From the NCBI RefSeq assembly GCF_000719345.1, contig NZ_JOFX01000007.1, forward strand, positions 62,001 to 126,000: a DNA stretch of 64,000 nucleotides, written 5' to 3'. Origin of the DNA: Streptomyces sp. NRRL F-2664 (GTDB lineage: Bacteria; Actinomycetota; Actinomycetes; Streptomycetales; Streptomycetaceae). Position numbers and translations under genes: made by a program. The notes below the pieces were generated by a model. The model worked only from the letters and a program-made list of their open reading frames with translations. It was not told where the DNA came from and made no database searches. Positions 52,930 to 61,093 of this stretch are shown here, piece by piece (position 1 is the first letter of the stretch; each line of letters opens with the position of its first letter).

Positions 52930-53826
52930 GACCTCCAGCACCTGGAGCGCCCAGGGGGTGTGCCCCGGCCTGCCGTCCTCGCGCGGGCGGTACTGGCCGA
53001 AGGCCGGCATGCCGTTCGCCGTCGTCGGGATCAGGCGGGAGCCCTTGCAGCCGATGCCCTGGTCGAGGTGCCACGCCGCGATGTCCGCCGGGCCCTGCAG
53101 CCACAGGTCGTACGGCGGCATCGACAGGACCGCGTCCTCGTGCAGCAGCGTCGTCAGACGCGAGATGTCGTAGGACTCGAAGGCCGCCAGGTACTGCTTG
53201 AGCAATGTGGTCTGCTCCGCGTCCAGCGGGTCGGCCGGCTCGCTCTCGCGCATCCGCTGCCCGGCGAGCGTGGCCCGTGCCCGCTGCAGGGCGCTGTTGA
53301 CCGATGCCACCGTGGTGTCCAGCAGGTGCGCGACCTCGTCCGCCTTCCAGGCCAGTACCTCGCGCAGGATGAGGACCGCGCGCTGTTTGGCCGGCAGGTG
53401 CTGGAGGGCGGCGACGAAGGCGAGCCGGACGGACTCCTTCGCGAGAGCCGCCTCCGCCGGGTCCGCGGTCTGCGGCAGCACCCGGCCGTCGGGGATCGGC
53501 TCCAGCCAGGTCACCTCGGGCCGCTGGTTGAGCACGGCGGAGGCCTGGTGCTGCGGCGCGGTCAGGTCCATCGGCCGGGCCCGCTTGTTCCCGGCGTTCA
53601 GCAGGTCCAGGCAGACGTTGGTGGCGATCCGGTAGAGCCACGACCGCAGCGAGGAGCGGCCCTCGAACTTGTCGTAGCTGCGCCAGGCGCGGAGGTAGGT
53701 GTCCTGCACCGCGTCCTCGGCGTCGAAGGCGGAACCGAGCATCCGGTAGCAGTAGCCGGTGAGCTCGACGCGGTACCGGTCCATCGCCGCGTCGAGGTCG
53801 CCGTCGGTGGTGGCGAGGTCGCTCAT
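52816..53826 (-). CDS. ECF sigma factor with C-terminal SnoaL-like domain
   Basis: A 336-residue sigma factor of the extended SigG/SigJ-like type. Region 2 is ELTGYCYRMLGSAFDAEDAVQDTYLRAWRSYDKFEGRSSLRSWLYRIATNVCLDLL. Region 4 is LQHLPAKQRAVLILREVLAWKADEVAHLLDTTVASVNSALQRARATL. A SnoaL/NTF2-like domain (about 215-330) includes YLAAFESYDISRLTTLLHEDAVLSMPP. Such C-terminal domains replace anti-sigma factors in control. The ATG at 53826 follows GGGGGAC. Its promoter region holds palindromes shared with the divergent MFS gene. Confidence 0.92.
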   Translation of the reverse strand: MSDLATTDGDLDAAMDRYRVELTGYCYRMLGSAFDAEDAVQDTYLRAWRSYDKFEGRSSLRSWLYRIATNVCLDLLNAGNKRARPMDLTAPQHQASAVLNQRPEVTWLEPIPDGRVLPQTADPAEAALAKESVRLAFVAALQHLPAKQRAVLILREVLAWKADEVAHLLDTTVASVNSALQRARATLAGQRMRESEPADPLDAEQTTLLKQYLAAFESYDISRLTTLLHEDAVLSMPPYDLWLQGPADIAAWHLDQGIGCKGSRLIPTTANGMPAFGQYRPREDGRPGHTPWALQVLEVSQGRIVGLNAFLDTARWFPLFGLPEQLDESHEMQQGA

Positions 53827-53931
53827 GTCGGTACGTCCCCCTGAACGTTCGTGGCTTCTTCGGAACCTACCCGAGGGGTCCGACAACGGCAGCCGGAAGC
53901 ACGGAGCCGCCCGGATCTGTCGATATCAAGT

Positions 53932-53947
53932 ATCTTGACGTCGAGAT
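53932..53947. promoter_or_regulatory. Palindrome A in the sigma/MFS divergent region
   Basis: ATCTTGACGTCGAGAT, a 16-bp palindrome with one mismatch pair, 106 bp upstream of the sigma start and 70 bp upstream of the MFS start. A related half-site TCGATATCAAG (53920-53930) lies just left. The form is typical of MarR-type operators. Confidence 0.6.
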
Positions 53948-53970
53948 TTATCTGGTGCAGGCTCCCTTCT

Positions 53971-53990
53971 GTATCTCGACATCGAGATAC
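53971..53990. promoter_or_regulatory. Palindrome B in the sigma/MFS divergent region
   Basis: GTATCTCGACATCGAGATAC, a 20-bp palindrome with one mismatch pair, centred 39 bp from palindrome A (about four helical turns) and 27 bp before the MFS start. The pair suggests cooperative binding of a dimeric regulator. No such regulator gene is adjacent. Confidence 0.65.
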
Positions 53991-54016
53991 CTGGACGGTC
54001 GACGGGGAGGCCAGGG

Positions 54017-55378
54017 ATGCGGCGCGGCAGGGAGATCCGGAAGGCACGGCGGCGGGGCGAACGGGAGCCGGGCCTGCTGGCCCAGCTGCGCCGCCCGCCC
54101 GGCGGCCGCGACGCGCGGATCATGCTGCTCGCGCAGGCGCTGGACCGCGCAGGCACCGGGGTGTGGGCCGCGGCCTGCGTCCTCTACTTCACCTTCGTCA
54201 TCGGCCTCGACGCCGGGCAGGTGGGGCTGCTGCTGGGGGCGTCCGGCGTGGCGGGCATCGCCGGATCCCCCCTGGCGGGCCACCTCGCCGACCGCTTCCC
54301 CGTCCGCTCCCTGCTCATCGGCGCCCACCTGCTGCGCCTGGTCACCCTGGGCCTGCTGCTCCTGGTCACCGACTTCGCGCTCCTGCTGCCCGTCGTGGCC
54401 GTCACCCACCTGGGAGACCGTGCGGCCAAGACCCTGGAGATGCTCTTCGCCACCCGGGTCGCGGGCAAGCGGCGCGCCACCTACCAGGCGCTGTCGCGCA
54501 GTTCGGCGAACGCCGGCTACGCACTCGGCGCCGGCCTGGCCGCCATCGGCCTCGCCGTCGGCACCCGCGGCGCCTACCACGTGCTCATCCTGGCCGACGC
54601 GCTGTCGTTCCTCGTGGCCGCCGCCCTGGTGTGGCGCACGCGGGAGCCCCACGGCCGCGGGCTCGTGGCCGCACCCGCACCGGCCCCCGCCCCCGCCTCC
54701 GCTCCCGACGCCGCACCGCAGCCCGCGGCCGCCGCCGGAGGGCGCAGCCCCTGGCGGGACCGCGGCTACCTCCGGTTCGTCCTGCTGGACATCCCGATGA
54801 ACCTCGACGACTCGATCCTGGGCATCGGCATCCCGCTCTGGCTGGTGAGCCGCACCAGCGCCCCGCACGAGCTGATCCCCGCCTTCCTGGTCATCAACAC
54901 CGTGCTCGTCGTCGTCCTCCAACTGCGCGTGTCGGCCGCGGTCCGCGATCCGCGCCGGGCGGCCGGGGCGGTCGCGTTCTACGGGCTGACCACCCTCCTG
55001 TGCTGCGTCCTCCTCGCCTCCGCGGCCGGCGGCGGAGCCTGGGCCGCCTCCGCCGCCCTGCTCGCCGCGGCGGTGCTGGCCACCGCGGCCGAGCTGATGC
55101 GCTCGGTGAGCTCCTGGGAGCTCGCCGTCTCCCTCGCGCCCCCGGAGGCGCGCGCCTCGTACCTCGGCGTGGCCGGCATGGCCCAGTCCGTCCAGAAGTC
55201 CGCCGGACCGCTGCTGCTGACGGGCGCGGTGATGGCCGCAGGCCCGGCGGGCTGGCTGGCCCTCGGGACGGCCGTGGCGGGCCTGTCGCTCTTCCAACGG
55301 CGCGCCAGCCTGCGGCGGTTGGACCAACTGACGGCCGCGGCCCGCCTGCCCGCGGCCACCGGGGCCACCGGGGCCTGA
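54017..55378 (+). CDS. MFS transporter
   Basis: A 453-residue protein with about eleven or twelve helices. It belongs to the branch with GLLLGASGVAGIAGSPLAGHLADRFPVRSLLIGAHLLRL (MFS motif A-like loop) and YQALSRSSANAGYALGAGLAAIGLAVGTRGAYHVLILADALSFL. The substrate is unknown, and the group includes drug-export-like proteins. The ATG at 54017 follows GGGGAGG. Two palindromes in the upstream gap point to regulated, probably inducible, expression. Two bases separate its stop from the convergent transpeptidase stop. Confidence 0.9.
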   Translation: MRRGREIRKARRRGEREPGLLAQLRRPPGGRDARIMLLAQALDRAGTGVWAAACVLYFTFVIGLDAGQVGLLLGASGVAGIAGSPLAGHLADRFPVRSLLIGAHLLRLVTLGLLLLVTDFALLLPVVAVTHLGDRAAKTLEMLFATRVAGKRRATYQALSRSSANAGYALGAGLAAIGLAVGTRGAYHVLILADALSFLVAAALVWRTREPHGRGLVAAPAPAPAPASAPDAAPQPAAAAGGRSPWRDRGYLRFVLLDIPMNLDDSILGIGIPLWLVSRTSAPHELIPAFLVINTVLVVVLQLRVSAAVRDPRRAAGAVAFYGLTTLLCCVLLASAAGGGAWAASAALLAAAVLATAAELMRSVSSWELAVSLAPPEARASYLGVAGMAQSVQKSAGPLLLTGAVMAAGPAGWLALGTAVAGLSLFQRRASLRRLDQLTAAARLPAATGATGA

Positions 55379-55380
55379 GG

Positions 55381-56094
55381 CTACGTGCCGGGCTTGCGCC
55401 CGTACACGTAGACGTCCTCGCCCTTGCCGAGCAGCTTCCAGTACGCCTTGGCGTCGGCGGGGCGCATGTTCACGCAGCCGCCCGACCCGGGCGGGTTCCA
55501 CATGCTCTTGGCGGTCGAGTGGAAGGCGATGCCGCCGTCGAAGAACTGCGCGTACGGCATCGACACCTGGTAGATCGTCGACCAGTGGTCGATGCTGCGG
55601 TGGTAGATCCTCTTCGCGCCGGTCCGGGTCTCCGTGCCGTCCTTGCCGGTGCGGACCGGTACGGGGCCGTACGTCAGGACGGGGCCGTCCTGGATCCAGC
55701 TGAGCTGCCTCGTCAGGTCCACGCAGGCGATGCGCCCCCGGTCCACCGGGCAGTCACCGGCCCGGTTCGGGGTGCTGCCCGCCGCCCGCTGGGCCAGCAT
55801 CGTGCTCATCACCTGCCACGTCAGCGGCCCCGCGTAGCCCTGGGACGGGCTGATGCCGTGGACCTTCTGGAACGCCCGGACGGCTGTGCAGTCGGCCGCC
55901 GACTGCCGTCCGTCCACGGGCCGTCCCAGGAACCCTTCCACCTGGCGCTGGTACGGCCCGCTGGACAGGGTGCAGGAGGCGGCCTCTGCCGTACCGCCTC
56001 CCGCGACCACCACCAGCGGCACCGCCAGCGCCGCCGCCCCGCCCCACACCGCCGCGCGCCGGCCCCCGCGCCCGCGTGCCCTTCGCGTCCCCAT
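55381..56094 (-). CDS. Secreted L,D-transpeptidase family protein (SGGC variant)
   Basis: A 237-residue protein: signal peptide (about 1-38, ending GGTAEAAS), a peptidoglycan-binding-like region (RQVEGFLGRPVDGRQSAADCTAVRAFQKVHG) and a YkuD-type domain ending PPGSGGCVNMRPADAKAYW. The catalytic Cys is present, but the usual SHGC is SGGC (His to Gly). The conserved His of IAFHSTAKSMWN remains. It may be active like other non-HGC members, or have altered specificity. The ATG at 56094 follows GGGGAGGA. Four Cys in the mature N-terminal part could form disulfides. Confidence 0.87.
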   Translation of the reverse strand: MGTRRARGRGGRRAAVWGGAAALAVPLVVVAGGGTAEAASCTLSSGPYQRQVEGFLGRPVDGRQSAADCTAVRAFQKVHGISPSQGYAGPLTWQVMSTMLAQRAAGSTPNRAGDCPVDRGRIACVDLTRQLSWIQDGPVLTYGPVPVRTGKDGTETRTGAKRIYHRSIDHWSTIYQVSMPYAQFFDGGIAFHSTAKSMWNPPGSGGCVNMRPADAKAYWKLLGKGEDVYVYGRKPGT

Positions 56095-56183
56095 CCGGTC
56101 CTCCCCTGCTCACCGCACTGCGTTCTCCGTGTTCAATGCCCGGAAAACCAGCAGGGGTTGCCTCGGACTGGAGCGAAGTCCCG

Positions 56184-57467
56184 TCAGCGCGCGCCGGCCG
56201 CGGAAGCCGGTACGCGCCGCTGCGCGCGGGCCGCGTGCGTGCCGTACAGGGTGATCGACACGACGCCCAGCACCGCGAGCAGGGCGAGGGCGACCGTGCC
56301 GGCCCAGCCCGCCCCGTGGTAGGCGAGGGCACCGAGGGTGCCGCCCGCGCTGGAACCGAGGTAGTACGCCGACTGGTAGAGCGCGGAGGCCTGTGCCCGG
56401 CCCGTCCTCGCGGTCCGGCTGACCGCCGCCGAGGCCACCGCGTGCCCGGCGAAGAAGCCCGCGGTGATCAGGACCAGCCCCAGGACGACCGTCACCAGGG
56501 AGTCCGACAGCGACAGCAGCAGACCCAGCGCCGTCGTCGTCACGGCCAGGTACAGCGCCCCGCGCCGCCCGCAACGGCCCACGAGCGTGCCGGCGGCGGC
56601 CGAGGACACCGTACCGACCAGGTAGATCAGGAAGATCGACCCGATCACGCCCTGGCCGAGCGAGAACGGCTCGTCCACCAGCCGGTAGCCGATCACCGTG
56701 TAGACCGCGCCGAAGACCGTCATGAACAGTGCGCCGATCCCGTACAGCCGCAGCAGCAGCGGGTCGCGCAGATGGCCGGCGACGGTACGGCCCATCGCGC
56801 GCGGGTCCAGCGACGCCGGCCGGAAGAACCGCGCCCGCGGCAGCAGCACCAGGAAGGTCACCGCGCAGACCAGCGCCATCACGGCGACGGCGGCCAGTCC
56901 GGCCCGCCAGCCGCCCAGCTGCGCCGCCCAGCCGGTGACGAGCCGGCCGCTCATGCCGCCGATGGAGTTACCCGCGACGAACAGCCCGATCGCCGCCACC
57001 AGGGCCTTGGGCCGGACCTCCTCCGCCAGGTACGCCATCGCCGAGGCGGGGATGCCGGCGATCGCCGCACCCTGCACGGCGCGCAGCACCACCAGCCACT
57101 CCAGGTTCGGCGCGAAGGGGACGAGAAGCGCCACGCCGACGGCGACCGCCATCGACCAGGTCATCGTCCGGGTGCGGCCGAACCGCTCGGACAGGGCGCT
57201 CAGCGGCAGGACGAACAGCGCGAGCGCGCCCGTGGCCGCGGACACCGTCCAGCTGGCCCGCCCCGCCGTCACCCCGAGGTCCTCGGAGATCGCCGGCAGC
57301 AGCGCCTGGGTGGAGTAGAGAAGGGCGAAGGTGGCCAGTCCGGCGGCGAAGAGCGCGAGGCTCATCCGGCGGTAGCCGGGGCGGCCGGGGGAGTGGGGTT
57401 CCGGTGCGGGGGACGACGCGGTGGAGGCACCCGGGACGACGGGTGCCCCGGTATGAACGGGAGGCAT
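56184..57467 (-). CDS. MFS transporter (YnfM/AraJ-like)
   Basis: A 427-residue twelve-helix transporter. SLALFAAGLATFALLYSTQALLPAISEDLGVTAGRASWTVSAATGALALFVLPLSALSERFGRTRTM contains the first helices and motif A, and MAYLAEEVRPKALVAAIGLFVAGNSIGGMSGR is typical of the YnfM-like export group. The ATG at 57467 (MPPVHTG) is chosen over the ATG at 57539. It is divergent from a LysR gene 93 bp away, the classical arrangement for a LysR-controlled exporter. The substrate is unknown. Confidence 0.9.
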   Translation of the reverse strand: MPPVHTGAPVVPGASTASSPAPEPHSPGRPGYRRMSLALFAAGLATFALLYSTQALLPAISEDLGVTAGRASWTVSAATGALALFVLPLSALSERFGRTRTMTWSMAVAVGVALLVPFAPNLEWLVVLRAVQGAAIAGIPASAMAYLAEEVRPKALVAAIGLFVAGNSIGGMSGRLVTGWAAQLGGWRAGLAAVAVMALVCAVTFLVLLPRARFFRPASLDPRAMGRTVAGHLRDPLLLRLYGIGALFMTVFGAVYTVIGYRLVDEPFSLGQGVIGSIFLIYLVGTVSSAAAGTLVGRCGRRGALYLAVTTTALGLLLSLSDSLVTVVLGLVLITAGFFAGHAVASAAVSRTARTGRAQASALYQSAYYLGSSAGGTLGALAYHGAGWAGTVALALLAVLGVVSITLYGTHAARAQRRVPASAAGAR

Positions 57468-57560
57468 GCCATCGACGGTAGGCCGGTGCTTTTCATGCGT
57501 CCAATGCACAGAATCGCGATAATCGATCCATTGCTGCATCAGTCCAGGTCAGGATGGCGG

Positions 57561-58508
57561 ATGTCGACGAACCGTTACGTAGAAGACATGTCGGTGACAC
57601 GCCTGCTGGCGCCCAGGCTGGCGTATTTCGCCGCCGTCGCGCGGCACGAGCACGTCACCCGCGCCGCCCAGGAGCTGGGCGTACCGCAGTCCACGCTGTC
57701 GCGGGCCATGGTCCGCCTGGAACACGACCTGGGCGTCACGCTGTTCGCCCGCAAGGGCCGCACCGTCGCCCTCACCACGGCGGGCCGCACCTTCCTGGCC
57801 TCCGCCGAACAGGCCCTGGACGGCATCGCCCGGGCCGCCGAGTCCGTCCAGCAGGACGCCGACCCGGCCTACGGCAAGGTCGCCTTCGGCTTCCTCCACA
57901 CCCTCGGCCCCGAGACCGTACCCGGCCTCATCCGTGCCTTCCGCACCGACCACCCGCGCGTGCGCTTCTCCCTCGTCCAGAACTACGGCGAGGCCATGCT
58001 GGAGAAGCTGCGCGCAGGCGAACTCGACCTCTGCCTCACCTCGCCGCTCCCGGACGCCCCCGACCTCGTCGCCCGCCGCCTCGACGAGCAGCGGCTGCGG
58101 CTGGTCGTCCCCGACGACCACCGCCTCGCCGGGCGCAAGCGCATCCGCCTCGCCGAGGCCGCGGAGGAAACCTTCGTCACCCTGGAGGCCGGTTACGGCC
58201 TGCGCCGCATCACCGACGACCTGTGCGCGGAGGCCGGCTTCACCCCGCGCGTCGCCTTCGAGGGCGAGGAGGCGGAAACCCTGCGCGGCCTGGTCGCCGC
58301 CGGCCTCGGGGTGGCCCTGCTGCCGCCCCCCGCGGTGGCCCGCCCCGGGGTGGTCGAGCTGAACGTCACCGCCCCGCGCGCCGTCCGGGAGATCGGCGTC
58401 GCCTGGCTCGACGGCCACCCCGACACCCCGCCGGTCGCCGAGTTCAAGCGCTTCCTCCTCTCCCGCCGCGGCCGCCTCATCCCCGAGCTGGAACCCCCGG
58501 GGCCCTGA
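57561..58508 (+). CDS. LysR-family transcriptional regulator
   Basis: A 315-residue regulator with an N-terminal wHTH (LAYFAAVARHEHVTRAAQELGVPQSTLSRAMVRLEHDLGVTLFARKGRTVALTTAG) and a periplasmic-binding-like effector domain (about 95-305). It is divergent from the MFS gene it most likely controls. The gap contains AT-richer DNA (ATCGCGATAATCGATCC, 57513-57529) suitable for LysR binding. The start may be ATG 57561 or the internal ATG 57588. Confidence 0.92.
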   Translation: MSTNRYVEDMSVTRLLAPRLAYFAAVARHEHVTRAAQELGVPQSTLSRAMVRLEHDLGVTLFARKGRTVALTTAGRTFLASAEQALDGIARAAESVQQDADPAYGKVAFGFLHTLGPETVPGLIRAFRTDHPRVRFSLVQNYGEAMLEKLRAGELDLCLTSPLPDAPDLVARRLDEQRLRLVVPDDHRLAGRKRIRLAEAAEETFVTLEAGYGLRRITDDLCAEAGFTPRVAFEGEEAETLRGLVAAGLGVALLPPPAVARPGVVELNVTAPRAVREIGVAWLDGHPDTPPVAEFKRFLLSRRGRLIPELEPPGP

Positions 58509-58592
58509 CCCGCCGCCCCCGCCGGAAAACCGCTGGCCCCGCCCCGGCCCGGACCGGACAATTCCGAAGTCGCCGGGTGGAGAGGAACGTGT

Positions 58593-59651
58593 GTGGACGT
58601 GTTCGCGTGCGCCGGTTGCGGCGCGGAACTGACGGCGCCCGTGACCCGGGTCGCCCTCCCCGACCACACCCACTACGGCGCGTGGGAGCAGCTGCACCCC
58701 CCGTTGATGGAGCCGGGGACGTACGCCGTGGACCCCCTGCCGACCGGGCCGCCCTGGCATCCCTGGGACCAGGTGGGGGAGGAACTGGCGGCCCGGCAGG
58801 GGATCCACGCGCCGGTGTACTCCGTGTCGTTCGGCTCACGGGACCGGATCGTCGTCTCGCCCGGGGACTCCCGGGGCATGGCCTTCATCCCCGGGAAGTG
58901 CGAGGGCTACTGCATGGGCGTCGACGGCCGGGACGGCCCCAACCTCGCCTGTACGGCCTGCGGGAGAGCCGTCGCGACCCGGATGGACGACTGCGGGCTG
59001 TGGCAGGCGGTGTGGCTGGAGCCCGACGCGGTACGGCGCGTGCCCTCGGGCCTGCCCGCCGTCCCGGTCCCGGGATGGGACGAGCTCGACCTGGCGCAGT
59101 GCGCCGTGGCGCCCGTCGAACCCGACGGCTCCTGGAACCGCCGCTGGCAGGCCGCCGTCGCGGTGGCCCTGGCCCACCTGGTGGTGGCCTGCGGGGGCCG
59201 CCCGGTGGCGCTGCCCGGACCCCTGGCCGAGCTGCTGGGCGACACCGCCAAAGCCTTCCTCCCTGCCGGGTCCCCGGCCGGCTCCGCGGCCCTCGCCGTG
59301 GGCCTCGCCGGACCGGGCGTCGCCGTTGCCCGGCCCGCCGCCCCCATCCTGCTCGTGCCGCGCCACCCGGTGACCGGGGAGCCGTGGCGGCCCCCGTCCG
59401 CAACGGCGGCGGTCGTTCCGCTGGACGCGGGGGTCTGGGCGCACCTCGCGCGGCCCGGGGAGACCTCCCCCGTACCGGTGACCGGCACCCTGCCCAAGGG
59501 CGTCCTGCGCGACGACTATCCGCTCCCGCCCCTTCCCGGGTACCGCTTCCGGCCGAACCCCGTCGCCTTCACCGGGACGCTGGTGCGCCTGCCCGCCGCC
59601 CGTGAACCATGGCTGCGCGCCTACTACGAAAGCAGCCGCGGGCCGTATTGA
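58593..59651 (+). CDS. Conserved hypothetical protein with two zinc-ribbon-like Cys pairs
   Basis: A 352-residue protein, family not recognised. CAGCGAELTAPVTRVALPDH at the start and NLACTACGRAVATRMDDCGLWQ near residue 110 each carry a CxxC pair, suggesting a split zinc ribbon. The middle (RWQAAVAVALAHLVVACGGRPVALPGPLAELL) looks helical. GYRFRPNPVAFTGTLVRLPAAREPWLRAYY near the end is probably the second conserved element. No enzyme motif is visible. The GTG at 58593 follows GGAGAGGAA. Stand-alone gene. Confidence 0.75.
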   Translation: MDVFACAGCGAELTAPVTRVALPDHTHYGAWEQLHPPLMEPGTYAVDPLPTGPPWHPWDQVGEELAARQGIHAPVYSVSFGSRDRIVVSPGDSRGMAFIPGKCEGYCMGVDGRDGPNLACTACGRAVATRMDDCGLWQAVWLEPDAVRRVPSGLPAVPVPGWDELDLAQCAVAPVEPDGSWNRRWQAAVAVALAHLVVACGGRPVALPGPLAELLGDTAKAFLPAGSPAGSAALAVGLAGPGVAVARPAAPILLVPRHPVTGEPWRPPSATAAVVPLDAGVWAHLARPGETSPVPVTGTLPKGVLRDDYPLPPLPGYRFRPNPVAFTGTLVRLPAAREPWLRAYYESSRGPY

Positions 59652-59794
59652 GAGGGGCCCTGCGCGTCCCGTCCGGTGCATGGTCCCCGCCCCGTACGCC
59701 GCCACCGGCCGCCCGCAGCGCGAGGACGCGCCGGTCCGTCCGGGCCGGCCGGGAAGGGGTGCGGCGGGCCCGCGCGGGCGCCGGGCCCTGGGCG

Positions 59795-60163
59795 TCAGCC
59801 GGACGGCTTGGCGTAGTCGGCGAAGCCGGTCCAGTCCAGCGCCACGCAGGGCTCGTCACCGACCACCCAGGCATCGTGCCCGGGGTGGACGCGCATGTAG
59901 TCGCCGGGGCCGAACTCGGCGCTCTGGCCGTCGTCCATGACGACCTTCATCCGGCCGCTCACCACATAGCCGGTGTGGTCGGCCCGGCAGCTGTCCGTCC
60001 CGGCCAGCGGCTTGATGTGCTCCGACCACTTCCAGCCCGGCTCGAAGACGGCCCGCCCCACGGCCCCGTGGCCCGTGTCCACGAGGTCCAGCCTGCCCAT
60101 GCCGCCGACGAACGGCCTGGTCTCGTCCGGCTCGTCGAAGTTCTTGCGGTCCATCGCTGCCAT
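59795..60163 (-). CDS. Cupin-domain protein
   Basis: A 122-residue single cupin. GWKWSEHIKPLAGTDSCRADHTGYVVSGRMKVVMDDGQSAEFGPGDYMRVHPGHDAWVVGDEPCVALDW shows the two cupin motifs (His in SEHIKP, His in DHTGY, Gly-Asp in GPGDY, His in HPGHDAW). It is a metal-binding fold of unknown activity. The start at 60163 (MAAMDRKNF) follows GGAGGCG. An internal Met at 60154 is the alternative. Confidence 0.88.
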   Translation of the reverse strand: MAAMDRKNFDEPDETRPFVGGMGRLDLVDTGHGAVGRAVFEPGWKWSEHIKPLAGTDSCRADHTGYVVSGRMKVVMDDGQSAEFGPGDYMRVHPGHDAWVVGDEPCVALDWTGFADYAKPSG

Positions 60164-60245
60164 GGCGGATCGCCTCCGGGGGAGAGCGGGCACCCCGAGT
60201 CCACTTCCCACGGTACGCCTCGCCGCCCGCCCCGGCCCCCGGCCC

Positions 60246-60980
60246 TCAGCCCCGCAGGGACCTGCCGAAACCCGAGGCCAGCGGCATCCGCAGGCCCAGC
60301 GGCGGCGGCGCCGCCAGGGCGTCGGTCACGGGGCGCGAGTACCGGCCGGAGAAGACCGCGCCCAGGACGAAGTCCACGCCCAGCGCGACCACTTCGGCCT
60401 GGTGCTCGCGCAGCCCGTGACCGTCCGAGTGCACCTCGAACCGGCACGTCGAGCGGTTGGCCTTCTTCGCCCGCTCCGCCAGCCGGAAGGAGCCCTCCGG
60501 GTCACTGCGCGCGTCGTTGGTGCCGTGCACGATCAGCACCTGCCGGCCCGAGAGGTGTTTCACCGGTTCAGGGGAGCCGTCGGACGCCCCGTCCCCCAGA
60601 CAAGGGGCGAGGGCGAGGACCGAGTTGACGGCCGCGTGCCCCGCCGCGCGCAGCGCCGCCAGGCCCCCCGCGTCGTAGCCGGCCAGGCACACCGGCACGT
60701 CCCCGTACCGCCGCACCGCCTCGTCCGCCGCCCACCGCGCCTGCTCCTCCCGCGGGGACCGCCCCCCGTGGACGACGGCGTGCGTGACCAGGCCGTCCCC
60801 GCCGCCCGCCCGCGCCAGCGCCCGGGCGAGCGGGCGCAGTGGGCCGGGGGTGAGTCTGGACGCCCCGGGAAGCAGGAGCACCACCCCGTTGACCGGGCTT
60901 TCCGTCGGACCCGAGCCGGTTCTCGCGCCGGCCGCCCGCCCCAGGCGGGCCCCGCGCGCCGGCGGCGCATGCTGTGCCAT
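60246..60980 (-). CDS. Alpha/beta-hydrolase-like protein with Asp at the nucleophile elbow
   Basis: A 244-residue alpha/beta hydrolase fold. GVVLLLPGASRLTPGP opens the sheet. The elbow reads VCLAGYDAGGLAALRAAGH, so the usual Ser of GxSxG is Asp. The acid lies in VLIVHGTNDARSDPEGSF, and the His in HSDGHGLREHQAEV. An Asp nucleophile is known in dehalogenases and epoxide hydrolases, but the rest does not match them closely. The activity is uncertain and may be lost. The ATG at 60980 is the natural start. Confidence 0.8.
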   Translation of the reverse strand: MAQHAPPARGARLGRAAGARTGSGPTESPVNGVVLLLPGASRLTPGPLRPLARALARAGGGDGLVTHAVVHGGRSPREEQARWAADEAVRRYGDVPVCLAGYDAGGLAALRAAGHAAVNSVLALAPCLGDGASDGSPEPVKHLSGRQVLIVHGTNDARSDPEGSFRLAERAKKANRSTCRFEVHSDGHGLREHQAEVVALGVDFVLGAVFSGRYSRPVTDALAAPPPLGLRMPLASGFGRSLRG

Positions 60981-61066
60981 GGCGGAACAGTCTCAGACCT
61001 CCGGGTGTACGCCATCCGTCCGCGCGGTCTCTGTTACATATCGACGGCCGCCGGGGACACGACGCT

Positions 61067-61078
61067 CTACGCGCGTAG
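61067..61078 (+). promoter_or_regulatory. Nucleoside-regulon box 4 at the add promoter
   Basis: A perfect 12-bp palindrome CTACGCGCGTAG. The likely -10 is TAGAGT (61082-61087), six bases before the ATG of add, so the box lies between -35 and -10. It is identical to box 2 at the nucleoside ABC operon, 15 kb away. Confidence 0.75.
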
Positions 61079-61093
61079 GAGTAGAGTGCGCAG

